Assembly (NCBI GenBank): GCA_029259675.1
Contig: JAJDES010000393.1
Location: 1 to 15,616, forward strand
DNA length: 15,616 nt
Direction of reading: 5' to 3'
DNA from: Planctomycetota bacterium
Lineage (GTDB): Bacteria > Planctomycetota > UBA1135 > GCA-002686595
Made by a program: the position numbers and the translations under genes. Positions 8,242 to 15,543 of this stretch are shown here, in pieces. Numbering within the stretch: the first letter of the stretch is position 1; each line of letters begins with the position of its first letter. The notes beneath the pieces were generated by a model that saw nothing but the letters and a program-made list of their open reading frames with translations, was not told where the DNA came from and ran no database searches.

Positions 8242-9351
8242 TTAGCCGCCGGCGTAGAGTTCCACCGCCCGTCGTCTGCTCAACGGGTCCCCCAGTTTTG
8301 CCCAGCCCTGCGCGAGCGAATGGAATTCGGCTTCGAAGGGCACGGCCTCGCCCGCGCACCAAGGCTCCTTTGGAATCCCGAGTCGTTCGCCAATGAGCCG
8401 TTCAAATTGTTCGCGAGCGCCGACCGGATCCTCTGTCAGTGAGACCTGCGGAACGTTTTCCATCGCGGCCTCGCCCGAGCTTTGATCCGCGTGGGTTCGA
8501 AATTCGAGACAAGTCGCGGGATCCAGATCCGTGCCCGGCCCCGGTCCGGCGACGGGTGCGACCCAAATCAACAGATCGGCGCGATCCTGCTCCGCTTGCG
8601 CAAGCTCGCGCGCCGCTCGATCCAAAGTCCCGCTGGGCCCCCCTCCTGCGAAGCCGATACCGGCCGTATCCACCAAATGGATCCGCGCGCCCGCCAGGGC
8701 GACCTCGCCCGCAATCACATCCCGAGTAGTACCGGCCTCAGCGCTGGCGATCACGCGCTCGCGACCGAAGAGCAAATTGAAAAGCGTTGACTTGCCGGCG
8801 TTGACCGGGCCCACGAGGACCACGCGTTTTGGGTTGAGCACGGGCTCCAATTGCCGGGCGCGACACTCCAAGGCCCTTAGCGTTGCGAGCCAATCGAGCT
8901 CACTCCCGTCGGCAGCCCCGAGCAGTTCGCGGCGTAGGGCCCCTTCGCTTTGATCTAAAAGGATGCGCGCGGCAGCTTCGCAGGGCGCTCGGCTCAATTG
9001 CAGTGCGGCGCGTTGCTCCAAGGTCGGACGGTCATCTCGCTTCGCAAAACCGCCCAACTCGCGCGCGACCCACTGCACAAGCACGGGGCTGCCGTGCAAA
9101 TGCAACTCAACTTCGCAGTCCGATACGAGCAGAGCCAAGGACTCTTCAAAGGCTTCACCGCCGGTGGACAGGCGCACAAGCGTGGGCGCACCCTGGCGCA
9201 AGGACTTGCCTCCCGCCAGGTCCTCGACCGCTGCGCGCGCGCGGGGTCCTTCGATGCGCAACACGCTCACACCACCCGGTCCGCGGGGAGTGCATTCGGT
9301 GACTCGGCACCCATCGGATTGGCGCACGGACGTGGATGAGCTTGGGGACAT
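8242..9351 (-). CDS. MnmE (TrmE)-like GTPase, short and divergent
   Basis: This is a 369-residue relative of the tRNA U34-modifying GTPase MnmE, which is normally about 450 residues. The N-terminus TPRGPGGVSVLRIEGPRA (21-38) is the remnant of the folate-binding domain. EVELHLHGSPVLVQ follows, but the usual GEFTKRAFLNGKLDL segment is missing. The G domain has G1 GPVNAGKST at 181-189, G2 AGTTRD at 206-211 and G3 DTAG at 228-231. G4 is altered to THAD (286-289) instead of NKxD, and a G5-like VSLTED follows near 303. The C-terminal catalytic CIGK motif is absent; the protein ends in RRRAVELYAGG. Classical tRNA modification is therefore doubtful. The ATG lies 15 bases after the coaX stop, so the two are probably one transcript. 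It could be a specialised paralog or a degenerate MnmE. Confidence 0.82.
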   Translation of the reverse strand: MSPSSSTSVRQSDGCRVTECTPRGPGGVSVLRIEGPRARAAVEDLAGGKSLRQGAPTLVRLSTGGEAFEESLALLVSDCEVELHLHGSPVLVQWVARELGGFAKRDDRPTLEQRAALQLSRAPCEAAARILLDQSEGALRRELLGAADGSELDWLATLRALECRARQLEPVLNPKRVVLVGPVNAGKSTLFNLLFGRERVIASAEAGTTRDVIAGEVALAGARIHLVDTAGIGFAGGGPSGTLDRAARELAQAEQDRADLLIWVAPVAGPGPGTDLDPATCLEFRTHADQSSGEAAMENVPQVSLTEDPVGAREQFERLIGERLGIPKEPWCAGEAVPFEAEFHSLAQGWAKLGDPLSRRRAVELYAGG

Positions 9352-9366
9352 GATCGCCGCTGCGGA

Positions 9367-10173
9367 CTAGCGCGGCCCCGACTTGCTGCTCGAGCAACTG
9401 TCCATCAAGGCCGCCAGCAAGCCCCGTTGCAAGAGATCGGGAACTTCCCGCAGGGGCCGATCCGTGAAGCCGTCCTTGGCCGTAAGGAATGCGCGCGCGC
9501 CGCCGCACAGAACCACCGGCGCATTCGGTTCAAAGCCCGCTTCCTGCGCCACGCCAAGCACCAGGGCCCGGGCCGCCCCCTGCAGCCCGACTGAAATGCC
9601 CGCGTTCAATGCGGCGCGGGTGTGACGGCCCAGGGCATCCGCGCCGGGCTTCGGATCCACACGGATCAATCGCGCCCCACCGGTGGCCAGTGCATCGGTC
9701 AGCAACTTGGGCCCAGGTGCAATCGCCCCGCCCAAAAAAGCGCCACGGCCGTTTGCACCAACTTCCAGGGCATCCACGGTCAGTGCCGTTCCGGCATCCA
9801 CGACGATGCACGACTGCCCAACAACTTCGAGCGCTCCGCGCGCGGAAAACAAACGATCGCATCCGACCGTCTCCGGTTGCCGGCAGCGATTGTCCAATCC
9901 GGACTCGACCGCCTCTCGAAACCCCTGTCCCAGTGCGTGACGCAAAACGTCGCGCAAGGCTTCCTCGACATCCCATGCTCCGACACTCGACAGCGCCGCG
10001 AATTGGATCGCCGGCGTTTCGGCCAGGAACGCATTCACCGCCTGGGCCAAGTCTTGGTTGCTTTCAAACACCGCCGCCGATCGTGCACCGGACCAGGCTT
10101 CTCCAGCTTCGGTCCATTGGCGCAACTTGCATTGGCTGTTGCCCAGGTCAACGGTGAGGTAACGCACGGCCAT
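9367..10173 (-). CDS. coaX: Type III pantothenate kinase
   Basis: CoaX phosphorylates pantothenate with ATP, the first step of coenzyme A synthesis, in the cytoplasm. The 268 residues fit the family. They show the ASKHA phosphate-1 motif DLGNS at 9-13, PETVGCDR at 100-107, the DAGTALTVD loop with its catalytic-type Asp at 126-134, GGAIAPG at 148-154, and a C-terminal PDLLQRGLLAAL. The start MAVRYLTVDLGNS places the first strand as in other family members. A TTG at 10221 in the same frame would add 16 residues rich in Gln and Pro and is less likely. There is no strong Shine-Dalgarno at either. The gene is followed after 15 bases by the MnmE-like GTPase. About 245 bases upstream of it, before the GspC-like stop, contain nothing I recognise. 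Confidence 0.93.
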   Translation of the reverse strand: MAVRYLTVDLGNSQCKLRQWTEAGEAWSGARSAAVFESNQDLAQAVNAFLAETPAIQFAALSSVGAWDVEEALRDVLRHALGQGFREAVESGLDNRCRQPETVGCDRLFSARGALEVVGQSCIVVDAGTALTVDALEVGANGRGAFLGGAIAPGPKLLTDALATGGARLIRVDPKPGADALGRHTRAALNAGISVGLQGAARALVLGVAQEAGFEPNAPVVLCGGARAFLTAKDGFTDRPLREVPDLLQRGLLAALMDSCSSSKSGPR

Positions 10174-10418
10174 TGGATTCAGTTGGACGCTATGGGGTTG
10201 GGTGCTTTGGGGAAGTGGCAAGCCGAACGGTTCATCGTGCGAGCCGGCGGGCTACACGGGCAATTGTGCCATCGCTCGCACCGGTCGGCATCCATAGTTC
10301 GCTCAAGTCACGTCGCGGCGAGCCGCAGTGCACCAGGCTAACGAATCCGCGGGCATGCAATAGCGCAGACGCCTCCCCCGTGGGGCGACACCTGCGCCAT
10401 GTGATTCTGTCCTGTGAA

Positions 10419-11468
10419 CTAGTTCTCGGGAGGCGACTCGTAGACCAATGTGCGTTCCTTACCTTGGCTCTCAAGCACCACGACCCATGTGGTCGTGAAG
10501 TCGGCGTTGGTTTTGACGTACTTGATGGCCTCTTGCTCACTGGTCACCGGATCGCCGTTAATGCTCTTGAGGATGTCACCCGCTTTGACGCCGTATTGCG
10601 CGGCCACGGAACCCGGGGCGATTTTTTGGATCTGAACTCCCGCGTACTTGCCCGTTGACTTGTCGCGCCAGCGTCGTATTTGCAATTCGCGACTGAGAAT
10701 GCGCGGGTAATTTTGACTGAAGTCTTCAGCGTCCTTCCAGCCGACTTGCCAGCGGTTGTCACCGATCAGGTGCCCGCGTTCGGGATTGAACGGCACGTAA
10801 TCGGGGCGCTTCTCAATGCGCGGTTCCCCATCAACGTACTGAACGCCATCTTCGCCCACTTCCAAGATAGTGATGCGATTGGGAAGGGCCGGGGGGCCGA
10901 GCATGTCGTCCTCGCGCGAATCCGCTTCCGAGCCCTCGGGCACTTCGTACGAGAAGACCACGTGCGAGGGCGTGATCTCTTTGATCGTTATGTATTCAAA
11001 CTCACCCGGCAGTTTGTCGCCCTGGTAGAGCGTGGCGGGACCCGTGAGCTTGCTACCTGGAACCTTGAGCTTGGGCTTGTAGGCCGCGAGAAACTTGCTC
11101 TCGTCCGAGTTGCGATTCGAATATTGAATCAGCAGGACGCTGAGCAGCTCCGAGGCCGGAGTCAGGATGATTTTTTTCGGGCCCTCAGGCTTGTCTGGGC
11201 CGGGAGGGGGCGGCGGCGGCGGCGGCGGAACCCCCGTCCAGTCCATGTCAAAGAACACCTGCTGAACCCTGTCGTACGGCACGAGCTCGGCGACCTCGAC
11301 CACGAAGTCCTCCTGCTTGTCGAGCACCGCCTTCATCTCTTCCTGCGTGACGGTGTCCTTCAGCTCGGCCTGACCGTACTTGAAGAAATCGAAGACCTCG
11401 TAACCGAGGGCTCCGGCGATGCCGATGCTGGCGACGACGGTTAGCGCTTTGATGTGAACGATGCTCAT
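10419..11468 (-). CDS. GspC-like inner-membrane protein with PDZ domain
   Basis: The 349 residues have the layout of the type II secretion component GspC. There is a short cytoplasmic N-terminus, one membrane helix at about 7-25, and a linker with nine consecutive prolines (81-89). An HR-like region at about 105-178 follows (ELLSVLLIQYS, then LYQGDKLPG and ITPSHVVFSYE). A C-terminal PDZ domain lies at about 272-345 (GVQIQKIAPGSVAAQYGVKAGDILKSINGDPVTS). In GspC the HR domain contacts the secretin GspD and the PDZ domain helps with substrate or multimer contacts. The proline run is encoded partly by CCG repeats and might stall ribosomes. The neighbouring PilT/PilU ATPase gene upstream fits a pilus or secretion setting, but no secretin, pilin or platform gene lies here. 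A general periplasmic PDZ protein is the alternative. Confidence 0.78.
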   Translation of the reverse strand: MSIVHIKALTVVASIGIAGALGYEVFDFFKYGQAELKDTVTQEEMKAVLDKQEDFVVEVAELVPYDRVQQVFFDMDWTGVPPPPPPPPPGPDKPEGPKKIILTPASELLSVLLIQYSNRNSDESKFLAAYKPKLKVPGSKLTGPATLYQGDKLPGEFEYITIKEITPSHVVFSYEVPEGSEADSREDDMLGPPALPNRITILEVGEDGVQYVDGEPRIEKRPDYVPFNPERGHLIGDNRWQVGWKDAEDFSQNYPRILSRELQIRRWRDKSTGKYAGVQIQKIAPGSVAAQYGVKAGDILKSINGDPVTSEQEAIKYVKTNADFTTTWVVVLESQGKERTLVYESPPEN

Positions 11469-11499
11469 GTCTTTGTGGCGGCCATCCTACCCACCCCGC

Positions 11500-11521
11500 A
11501 GGGGAACTCCAGGGGAGCTCC
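11500..11521. repeat. Tandem 11-base repeat near the gspC-like start
   Basis: AGGGGAACTCC (11500-11510) is followed directly by AGGGGAGCTCC (11511-11521), with one mismatch. A CCCC-GCA-GGGG dyad (11494-11504) overlaps the first unit. The block ends about 32 bases upstream of the gspC-like ATG, a position suited to a regulator site or RNA structure. Confidence 0.4.
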
Positions 11522-11551
11522 GGTCGGGCTATTTCAGCCGAGCGGGGCCAG

Positions 11552-11610
11552 CTCGAACCGTAATCGGTCCGTTCGAGTCCCGGCTTGAGAGCCCTTAGCT
11601 AACGGACCGA
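11552..11610 (-). promoter_or_regulatory. Competing inverted repeats in the gspC-like leader
   Basis: TCGGTCCGTT (11564-11573) and AACGGACCGA (11601-11610) form a perfect 10-base inverted repeat with a 27-base loop. That loop contains a small hairpin, GGCT-TGAG-AGCC (11582-11593). CTCGAAC (11552-11558) and GTTCGAG (11571-11577) form a second 7-base stem that shares bases 11571-11573 with the first. The two stems cannot both form fully, which suggests an RNA with alternative folds. It matches no riboswitch class I know. Confidence 0.4.
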
Positions 11611-11901
11611 ACCCCATTCGCCAATTCAGAAGTTTGCCGCCCGGCACCGAAGCCGGGCTGAATGGCGCCCCCTGACGCACCCCCGAGCCCGATATTCCCA
11701 GCGGATTGGATCGCCCCGGCCCCTTGATGCGGGCAAGCTCGGCCCCATCAAACGAGCCGACCGGGCCCAACAGATTCGCGCTGCACGGGCTCCTGCTCCG
11801 CGACGCGCCTGCGAACCACTCCTTTTCCAAGCCGGGTCCCTCCACAGCAGCCCGCCCCCCCCAATTCTGGAGTGCGGACGGGGCCAGGCGCAGCAGCCGA
11901 A

Positions 11902-13545
11902 CTAGTCGGCCATGCGCAAACTCGGACCGGGTCCCTCCGCGGAGCCCTGACCGCCGCCGGGCGCGGCACCGCGATCGCCGCCGCGCTTGAATCCGCGCAG
12001 GGCCATCATCAACTCATCGGGACGATCGGAAGCCGAAAGGGCGATCTCCAGGTCGACCGCCGCCGAGCTGACCAAATCGCGCAGGCTCATGTTGAAGGAG
12101 ATCAGGCCGGCTTCCCCGCTTTGGTCGATCACGCGCGAAAGTTCGGATGTGCGTCCGTCCTCAATCAATTCGCGCACGTGGGGCGTGGAAGTCATCAGCT
12201 CGAAGGCCGGCATCATGCCCTTACCCGTGGCGCGCGGCACAAGACGTTGGGAAAGCACAGCCACGATGTTTTCCGCCAGGCGCGAGCGCACTTGTTGGTG
12301 CTGCTCGGAGGGGAAGAACGACAGGATGCGATCCAGGGTTTGAGCCGCGTTGACGGTGTGCAAGGTGGACATCACCAGGTGTCCGGTTTCGGTCGCGTCC
12401 AAAGCGGCGTTCACCGTTTCCGCGTCGCGCATCTCACCAATCAAGATCACGTCGGGACTTTGGCGCAGCGAATGGCGCAAGCCTTCGTAGAACGTTTCGC
12501 AATCGGTACCGACTTCGCGCTGACTGATCACGCAACGATCTTCGCTGTACAAGAGCTCGACCGGATCCTCGAGCGTAATCACGTGTCGCTCGTAGTGCAG
12601 ATTCATGAACTGAATCATGGCCGAAAGCGTCGTGGACTTGCCCGAACCCGCAATTCCCGTCACCAACACAATGCCGCGCTTCTTGCTCGACAGGCGTTTC
12701 ATTTCAGCCGTCGGCAGGCCCAAGCTTTCGAGCATCGGCGGATCCTCGCCAATGCGCCGCAGGACCACGGCGGGCTCGCCCATCTGCTTGTAGGCGTTCA
12801 GACGGAAACGACCCAGGCCGTCCAGTTGAACGGCGACGTCCACAGATCCGGATTTATGCCACATGGACATGCGATCCTCACCGACGACACCGTTGAGCAC
12901 TTCCAAGAGAGCACCTGCAGCGGGCACCTTGCCCGGCAGGAATTGAATGCGTCCGTCAACCCGACACGAGGGTCGACCTCCGGCGCGCAAGATCAAGTCA
13001 CTGGCGCGCGACTGAACCATCGCAGCCAGCCACGCTTCCAATTGATGGCGCGGCGAGATGCTGCTGGTGGTTAAGGGTTGGCCGGCGAGCGGCTTGGCAT
13101 TGGGATCTTCATCGAAGTCGATGACCATGTCCGCTGAGGCCTCGGGGCTGTATTCCGGCAACGAATCCCCACTGCCCTCATGGGCCATGGCGGGATCGGT
13201 TGTCGCCCCGCTCTCGGGCTGATTCGACGGCTGCATGCCCTCGGGCGAGTTGGCTCCTACATGCATGGGCTGTTCAACCTGGCTGGGCTGAGCTGCCGCT
13301 CCCGAGCCCGCTGGCAGCGGAGCCGCGGGCAAGTCGTCGAGGCGAAATTCGTCGTCCATCGACATCGGTGCCGCTGGTGTAGCAGGGCCCGGAATGGGCG
13401 CCGGCGTGGACGCCAAACCGTCCAAATTGAACTCCTCGTTGGACGCCTGCGGCGTTCCCGGACCTTGAGCCGGTACTCCCGCCTGAGGGGAGTCCATGGG
13501 AATGGAATTGTCGAAAGGGCTGGATCCAGGGGTATTTTCGCTCAC
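11902..13545 (-). CDS. PilT/PilU-family twitching/retraction ATPase with disordered N-terminal extension
   Basis: A 547-residue AAA-like secretion ATPase; members form hexamers at the cytoplasmic base of type IV pili and power retraction. The core begins near residue 165. It has Walker A GIAGSGKST at 297-305, the Asp box ITLEDPVELLY at about 323-333, Walker B DVILIGEMRD at 365-374 and the His box GHLVMSTLHT at 388-397. The C-terminal part (HVRELIEDGRTSEL...EIALSASDRPDEL) looks more like PilU than PilT. The first 160 residues are Pro/Ala/Gln-rich and probably disordered, with two copies of a [DE]EFxLDxL motif at about 37-44 and 65-72. I chose the GTG at 13545 because GGAGG stands five bases upstream; the frame is open further, to 13638. 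A GspC-like gene follows after a 433-base spacer. Residues after about 515 are Gly-rich. Confidence 0.92.
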   Translation of the reverse strand: MSENTPGSSPFDNSIPMDSPQAGVPAQGPGTPQASNEEFNLDGLASTPAPIPGPATPAAPMSMDDEFRLDDLPAAPLPAGSGAAAQPSQVEQPMHVGANSPEGMQPSNQPESGATTDPAMAHEGSGDSLPEYSPEASADMVIDFDEDPNAKPLAGQPLTTSSISPRHQLEAWLAAMVQSRASDLILRAGGRPSCRVDGRIQFLPGKVPAAGALLEVLNGVVGEDRMSMWHKSGSVDVAVQLDGLGRFRLNAYKQMGEPAVVLRRIGEDPPMLESLGLPTAEMKRLSSKKRGIVLVTGIAGSGKSTTLSAMIQFMNLHYERHVITLEDPVELLYSEDRCVISQREVGTDCETFYEGLRHSLRQSPDVILIGEMRDAETVNAALDATETGHLVMSTLHTVNAAQTLDRILSFFPSEQHQQVRSRLAENIVAVLSQRLVPRATGKGMMPAFELMTSTPHVRELIEDGRTSELSRVIDQSGEAGLISFNMSLRDLVSSAAVDLEIALSASDRPDELMMALRGFKRGGDRGAAPGGGQGSAEGPGPSLRMAD

Positions 13546-13865
13546 GAGTTCCTCCGCCGCGGTTTGGGGCTTCTTTCGCTCACCTGATCGACCCCATTGC
13601 GAGCTGGTCTTGAGTCCGAGCACCGCGGATGGGCACAAAAGAGGAGCGCGCCCGGCTCAACTCGGATTGGGACCGGCTTTGCGGACCGCTGGCCGCTGGG
13701 GAGGTTCTGCTGGGCTCGGCCATGGCAGCCTGCGAGAATCTCAACAAGGGCAGTCCGGATCGTCGGCCGCAGCGCCAGTCCCGGCCGAGAGTCGGCTCAT
13801 ATTGGGAATCCGGTCAACGTGAGCCTCGTCCCGAACCCGGCCTGCGGCCGCGGGACACGGCGCCG
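13546..13865. other. 320-base spacer between obg and the PilT-like gene
   Basis: Apart from the Shine-Dalgarno at 13551-13555, I see no gene, terminator or clear promoter. A plus-strand open frame from 13629 begins plausibly (MGTKEERARLNSDWDRL) but lacks a ribosome site and runs on antisense into obg to 14063, so I do not call it. Confidence 0.5.
13551..13555 (-). promoter_or_regulatory. Shine-Dalgarno GGAGG that fixes the GTG start of the PilT-like gene
   Basis: On the minus strand GGAGGAACTC directly precedes GTG (13545-13543), a five-base gap after GGAGG. The alternative in-frame ATG at 13638 has no comparable site and would add 31 residues of low-quality sequence. Confidence 0.75.
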
Positions 13866-14867
13866 CTATTTGGCCGCATCCAGCGCGCGAACACTCTTGT
13901 GCGCAGCCCGCAAAAGCTCGGTCAACCCCGTGCCCTGGACGGAGGATATGCGCAGCAAAGGCGCGTCCACTTCCGCCTCCAATTGTGCGGCGCGCGCCTC
14001 CGCCTCATCGCCCTCGCACTTGCTCGCAACGCAGAGTCGCGGACGGGCCGCAAGCTCCTTTGAGTAAAGCTCCAACTCTCGATCCAGCGTTTTGAAGGCT
14101 TCAAACGGATCGCAATCGGCTGCGGCAGAAACGTCCAGCAGAAAGAGCAGTACGCGGCAACGCTCAACATGGCGCAGGAAGCGGTGCCCCAAACCAATGC
14201 CCTCAGCTGCACCCTCGATCAAGCCCGGCAAATCGGCCAGGCAAAGTGTGTCGTAGTCCCCCACCGGCGCGATGCCGACCTGGGGCACCAAAGTCGTGAA
14301 GGGATAGTCGGCGACTTTCGGGCGCGCGGCACTCACCGCCGACAGGAATGTGCTCTTGCCGGCATTGGGCAAACCGACCAGCCCCACATCGGCCACGATC
14401 TTCAATTCCAATCGCAGCCGGCGAACTTCGCCATCGCGACCCGGCTCGGCATAGCGCGGCGTTTGGCGCACGGAATTGGCGAAGTTGGCGTTGCCGCGAC
14501 CGCCGTCTCCCCCGCGTGCAATCACAAGGCTTTGCTCCGGCTGATCGAGGTCGCGCAGGAGATTGCCGCGCTCGGCATCGTAGACCTGCGTGCCCACGGG
14601 CACTTCCACGATTAGATCCTTGCCGTTGCGACCGCGCATCTTGGCCGGCCCACCCGGCCGGCCATTGCCCGCCCGATAGTGCATCTGGCGTCCGATGTGC
14701 AGCAGGCTATTGATGCTGGGCTGCGTGACGAACACGACGCTGCCGCCATCTCCTCCATCGCCGCCCCAGGGGCCCCCCTTGGCAACGTACTTCTCGTGCC
14801 GCAGGGCGACCAATCCATCGCCACCGCGGCCCGCATGGACCTCAACTTTTGTTTCGTCGCGGAACAC
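13866..14867 (-). CDS. obg: Obg-family GTPase, 50S ribosome assembly
   Basis: Obg/CgtA binds the large ribosomal subunit and couples GTP/ppGpp status to ribosome maturation. The 333 residues comprise the Gly-rich Obg fold (1-157, with GGDGGDGGSVVFV) and the G domain. G1 is GLPNAGKST (165-173), the switch contains YPFTTL (188-193), and G3 is DLPG (212-215). The G4 position reads ASKCEGD (281-287) rather than NKxD, and G5 is ISSVQGTGL (307-315). There is no extra C-terminal OCT domain. The start is GTG at 14867-14865, preceded by AGAGGT (14880-14875) with a seven-base gap; the sequence from residue 1 matches the family N-terminus. It follows rplU-rpmA, as in many bacteria, but a terminator in the 351-base gap suggests partly separate transcription. 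The altered G4 may weaken guanine specificity. Confidence 0.96.
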   Translation of the reverse strand: MFRDETKVEVHAGRGGDGLVALRHEKYVAKGGPWGGDGGDGGSVVFVTQPSINSLLHIGRQMHYRAGNGRPGGPAKMRGRNGKDLIVEVPVGTQVYDAERGNLLRDLDQPEQSLVIARGGDGGRGNANFANSVRQTPRYAEPGRDGEVRRLRLELKIVADVGLVGLPNAGKSTFLSAVSAARPKVADYPFTTLVPQVGIAPVGDYDTLCLADLPGLIEGAAEGIGLGHRFLRHVERCRVLLFLLDVSAAADCDPFEAFKTLDRELELYSKELAARPRLCVASKCEGDEAEARAAQLEAEVDAPLLRISSVQGTGLTELLRAAHKSVRALDAAK

Positions 14868-15218
14868 TTCAAGTACCTCTTTTGCTTAGGAAGCGAGCTT
14901 CAACCGAAACCTCTTCAGCGCCGGCTGCACGGAACAATGGGCTTCGCATGCCGCTCATCCACAAAAGAACCCGACTCGATGCGCAGCAAACGGCCGGAGC
15001 CGAATTGGAGCGCGCCATCGAATCGGGTGCGGTGGGCTTCATCGAAGCGCCCGTTTTGGGTTAGCCGGGGACAGCCGCTCCGCTGGCGACCCGTGCAAGG
15101 CTGCCGCCGTGAAAGCTGTCCGGATGAACCCGTGCAGTTCGCAAAAAATCGCACGGGCGTGCGAGGCTTGCGCCAACCTGCTTTGCGAGTCGCGCCGAAA
15201 GGCCGTTCCCCGAAAAGC
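14868..15218. other. 351-base spacer between rpmA and obg
   Basis: This contains the rpmA terminator (15143-15163) and the obg ribosome site (14875-14880). A plus-strand ORF at 14948-15064 could encode 38 residues starting MPLIHKRTRLDAQQ and ending GFIEAPVLG. Its composition is protein-like, but it has no Shine-Dalgarno, no recognisable family, and opposes every neighbour, so it is only a possibility. A 58-codon minus frame ending at the obg start is equally unsupported. Confidence 0.5.
15143..15163 (-). terminator. Rho-independent terminator after rpmA
   Basis: On the minus strand CGCAC-GCCC-GTGCG (15163-15150) forms a GC-rich stem, at most six pairs if the loop tightens. It is followed by a single A and a run of six T (15148-15143). 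It lies 56 bases after the rpmA stop. It should end or reduce transcription of rplU-rpmA before obg. Confidence 0.75.
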
Positions 15219-15473
15219 CTAGTTGGCCTCAGCCACCGGGTCGACGTGCACCCTGCGACCGGTTTGAAAGCGAACCGTTCCCTCAACCAAGGAAAAGATC
15301 GTGTAGTCCTTGCCCAGGCCCACGTTGTGACCCGGCTTGTACTTGGTTCCGCACTGGCGAATGATAATCGTGCCGGGCGTTACGAGTTGACCGCCGAAGC
15401 GCTTGACGCCGCGAAACTGGGGGTTCGAGTCGCGTCCGTTGCGTGTCGAGCCCTGTCCCTTTTTGTGTGCCAT
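15219..15473 (-). CDS. rpmA: 50S ribosomal protein L27
   Basis: L27 is a small basic protein of the large subunit whose N-terminal tail reaches the peptidyl transferase centre and helps position tRNA. The 84 residues are full length. They begin MAHKKGQGSTRNGRDSNP, directly with the functional tail and without the cleavable extension seen in Firmicutes. The body contains GVKRFGGQLVTPGTIIIRQ, GTKYKPGHNVGLGKDYTIF and VEGTVRF. The ATG at 15473 is fixed by this conserved start, although no strong Shine-Dalgarno precedes it. It follows rplU after 70 bases and is followed by a terminator at 15143-15163, then obg. Confidence 0.98.
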   Translation of the reverse strand: MAHKKGQGSTRNGRDSNPQFRGVKRFGGQLVTPGTIIIRQCGTKYKPGHNVGLGKDYTIFSLVEGTVRFQTGRRVHVDPVAEAN

Positions 15474-15543
15474 GAGAATCGAATGTCGCGGAGCCCCGCG
15501 AAGCTGGGCCGCTGTTGTTGCGGCAATGAAAGGACGTAGGGCT

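Larger units (their letters stand above)
11469..11901. other. 433-base spacer between pilT-like and gspC-like genes
   Basis: No gene is supported. The minus-strand open frame at 11534-11845 encodes a motif-free Gly/Pro/Ser-rich product. The spacer holds the inverted-repeat cluster at 11552-11610 and a tandem 11-base repeat at 11500-11521. A -10-like TAGGAT (11489-11484) lies just before the gspC-like ATG, without a good -35. The run of G or C at 11853-11860 is not followed by a terminator-like T run. Confidence 0.5.

Noticed and set aside
11571..11583. GTTCGAGTCCCGG resembling a tRNA T-arm
   Set aside because: The flanking bases do not form a five-pair T stem, and no acceptor or anticodon arm fits. 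It belongs to the inverted-repeat cluster instead.
11872..13074. 400-codon plus-strand open frame
   Set aside because: Complementary to the PilT-like ATPase, whose Walker and His-box motifs are unambiguous.
13789..13817. TTGACC (13817-13812) as a third copy of the promoter-like element
   Set aside because: Seventeen bases downstream the sequence is CGACTC, not AAGAAT, and the flanking conserved bases are missing.
13629..14063. Plus-strand frame beginning MGTKEERARLNSDWDRL
   Set aside because: Plausible first residues, but no Shine-Dalgarno, and the second half is antisense to obg.
14679..15539. 286-codon plus-strand open frame spanning obg, the spacer and rpmA
   Set aside because: Runs antisense through two highly conserved genes and has no motif of its own.
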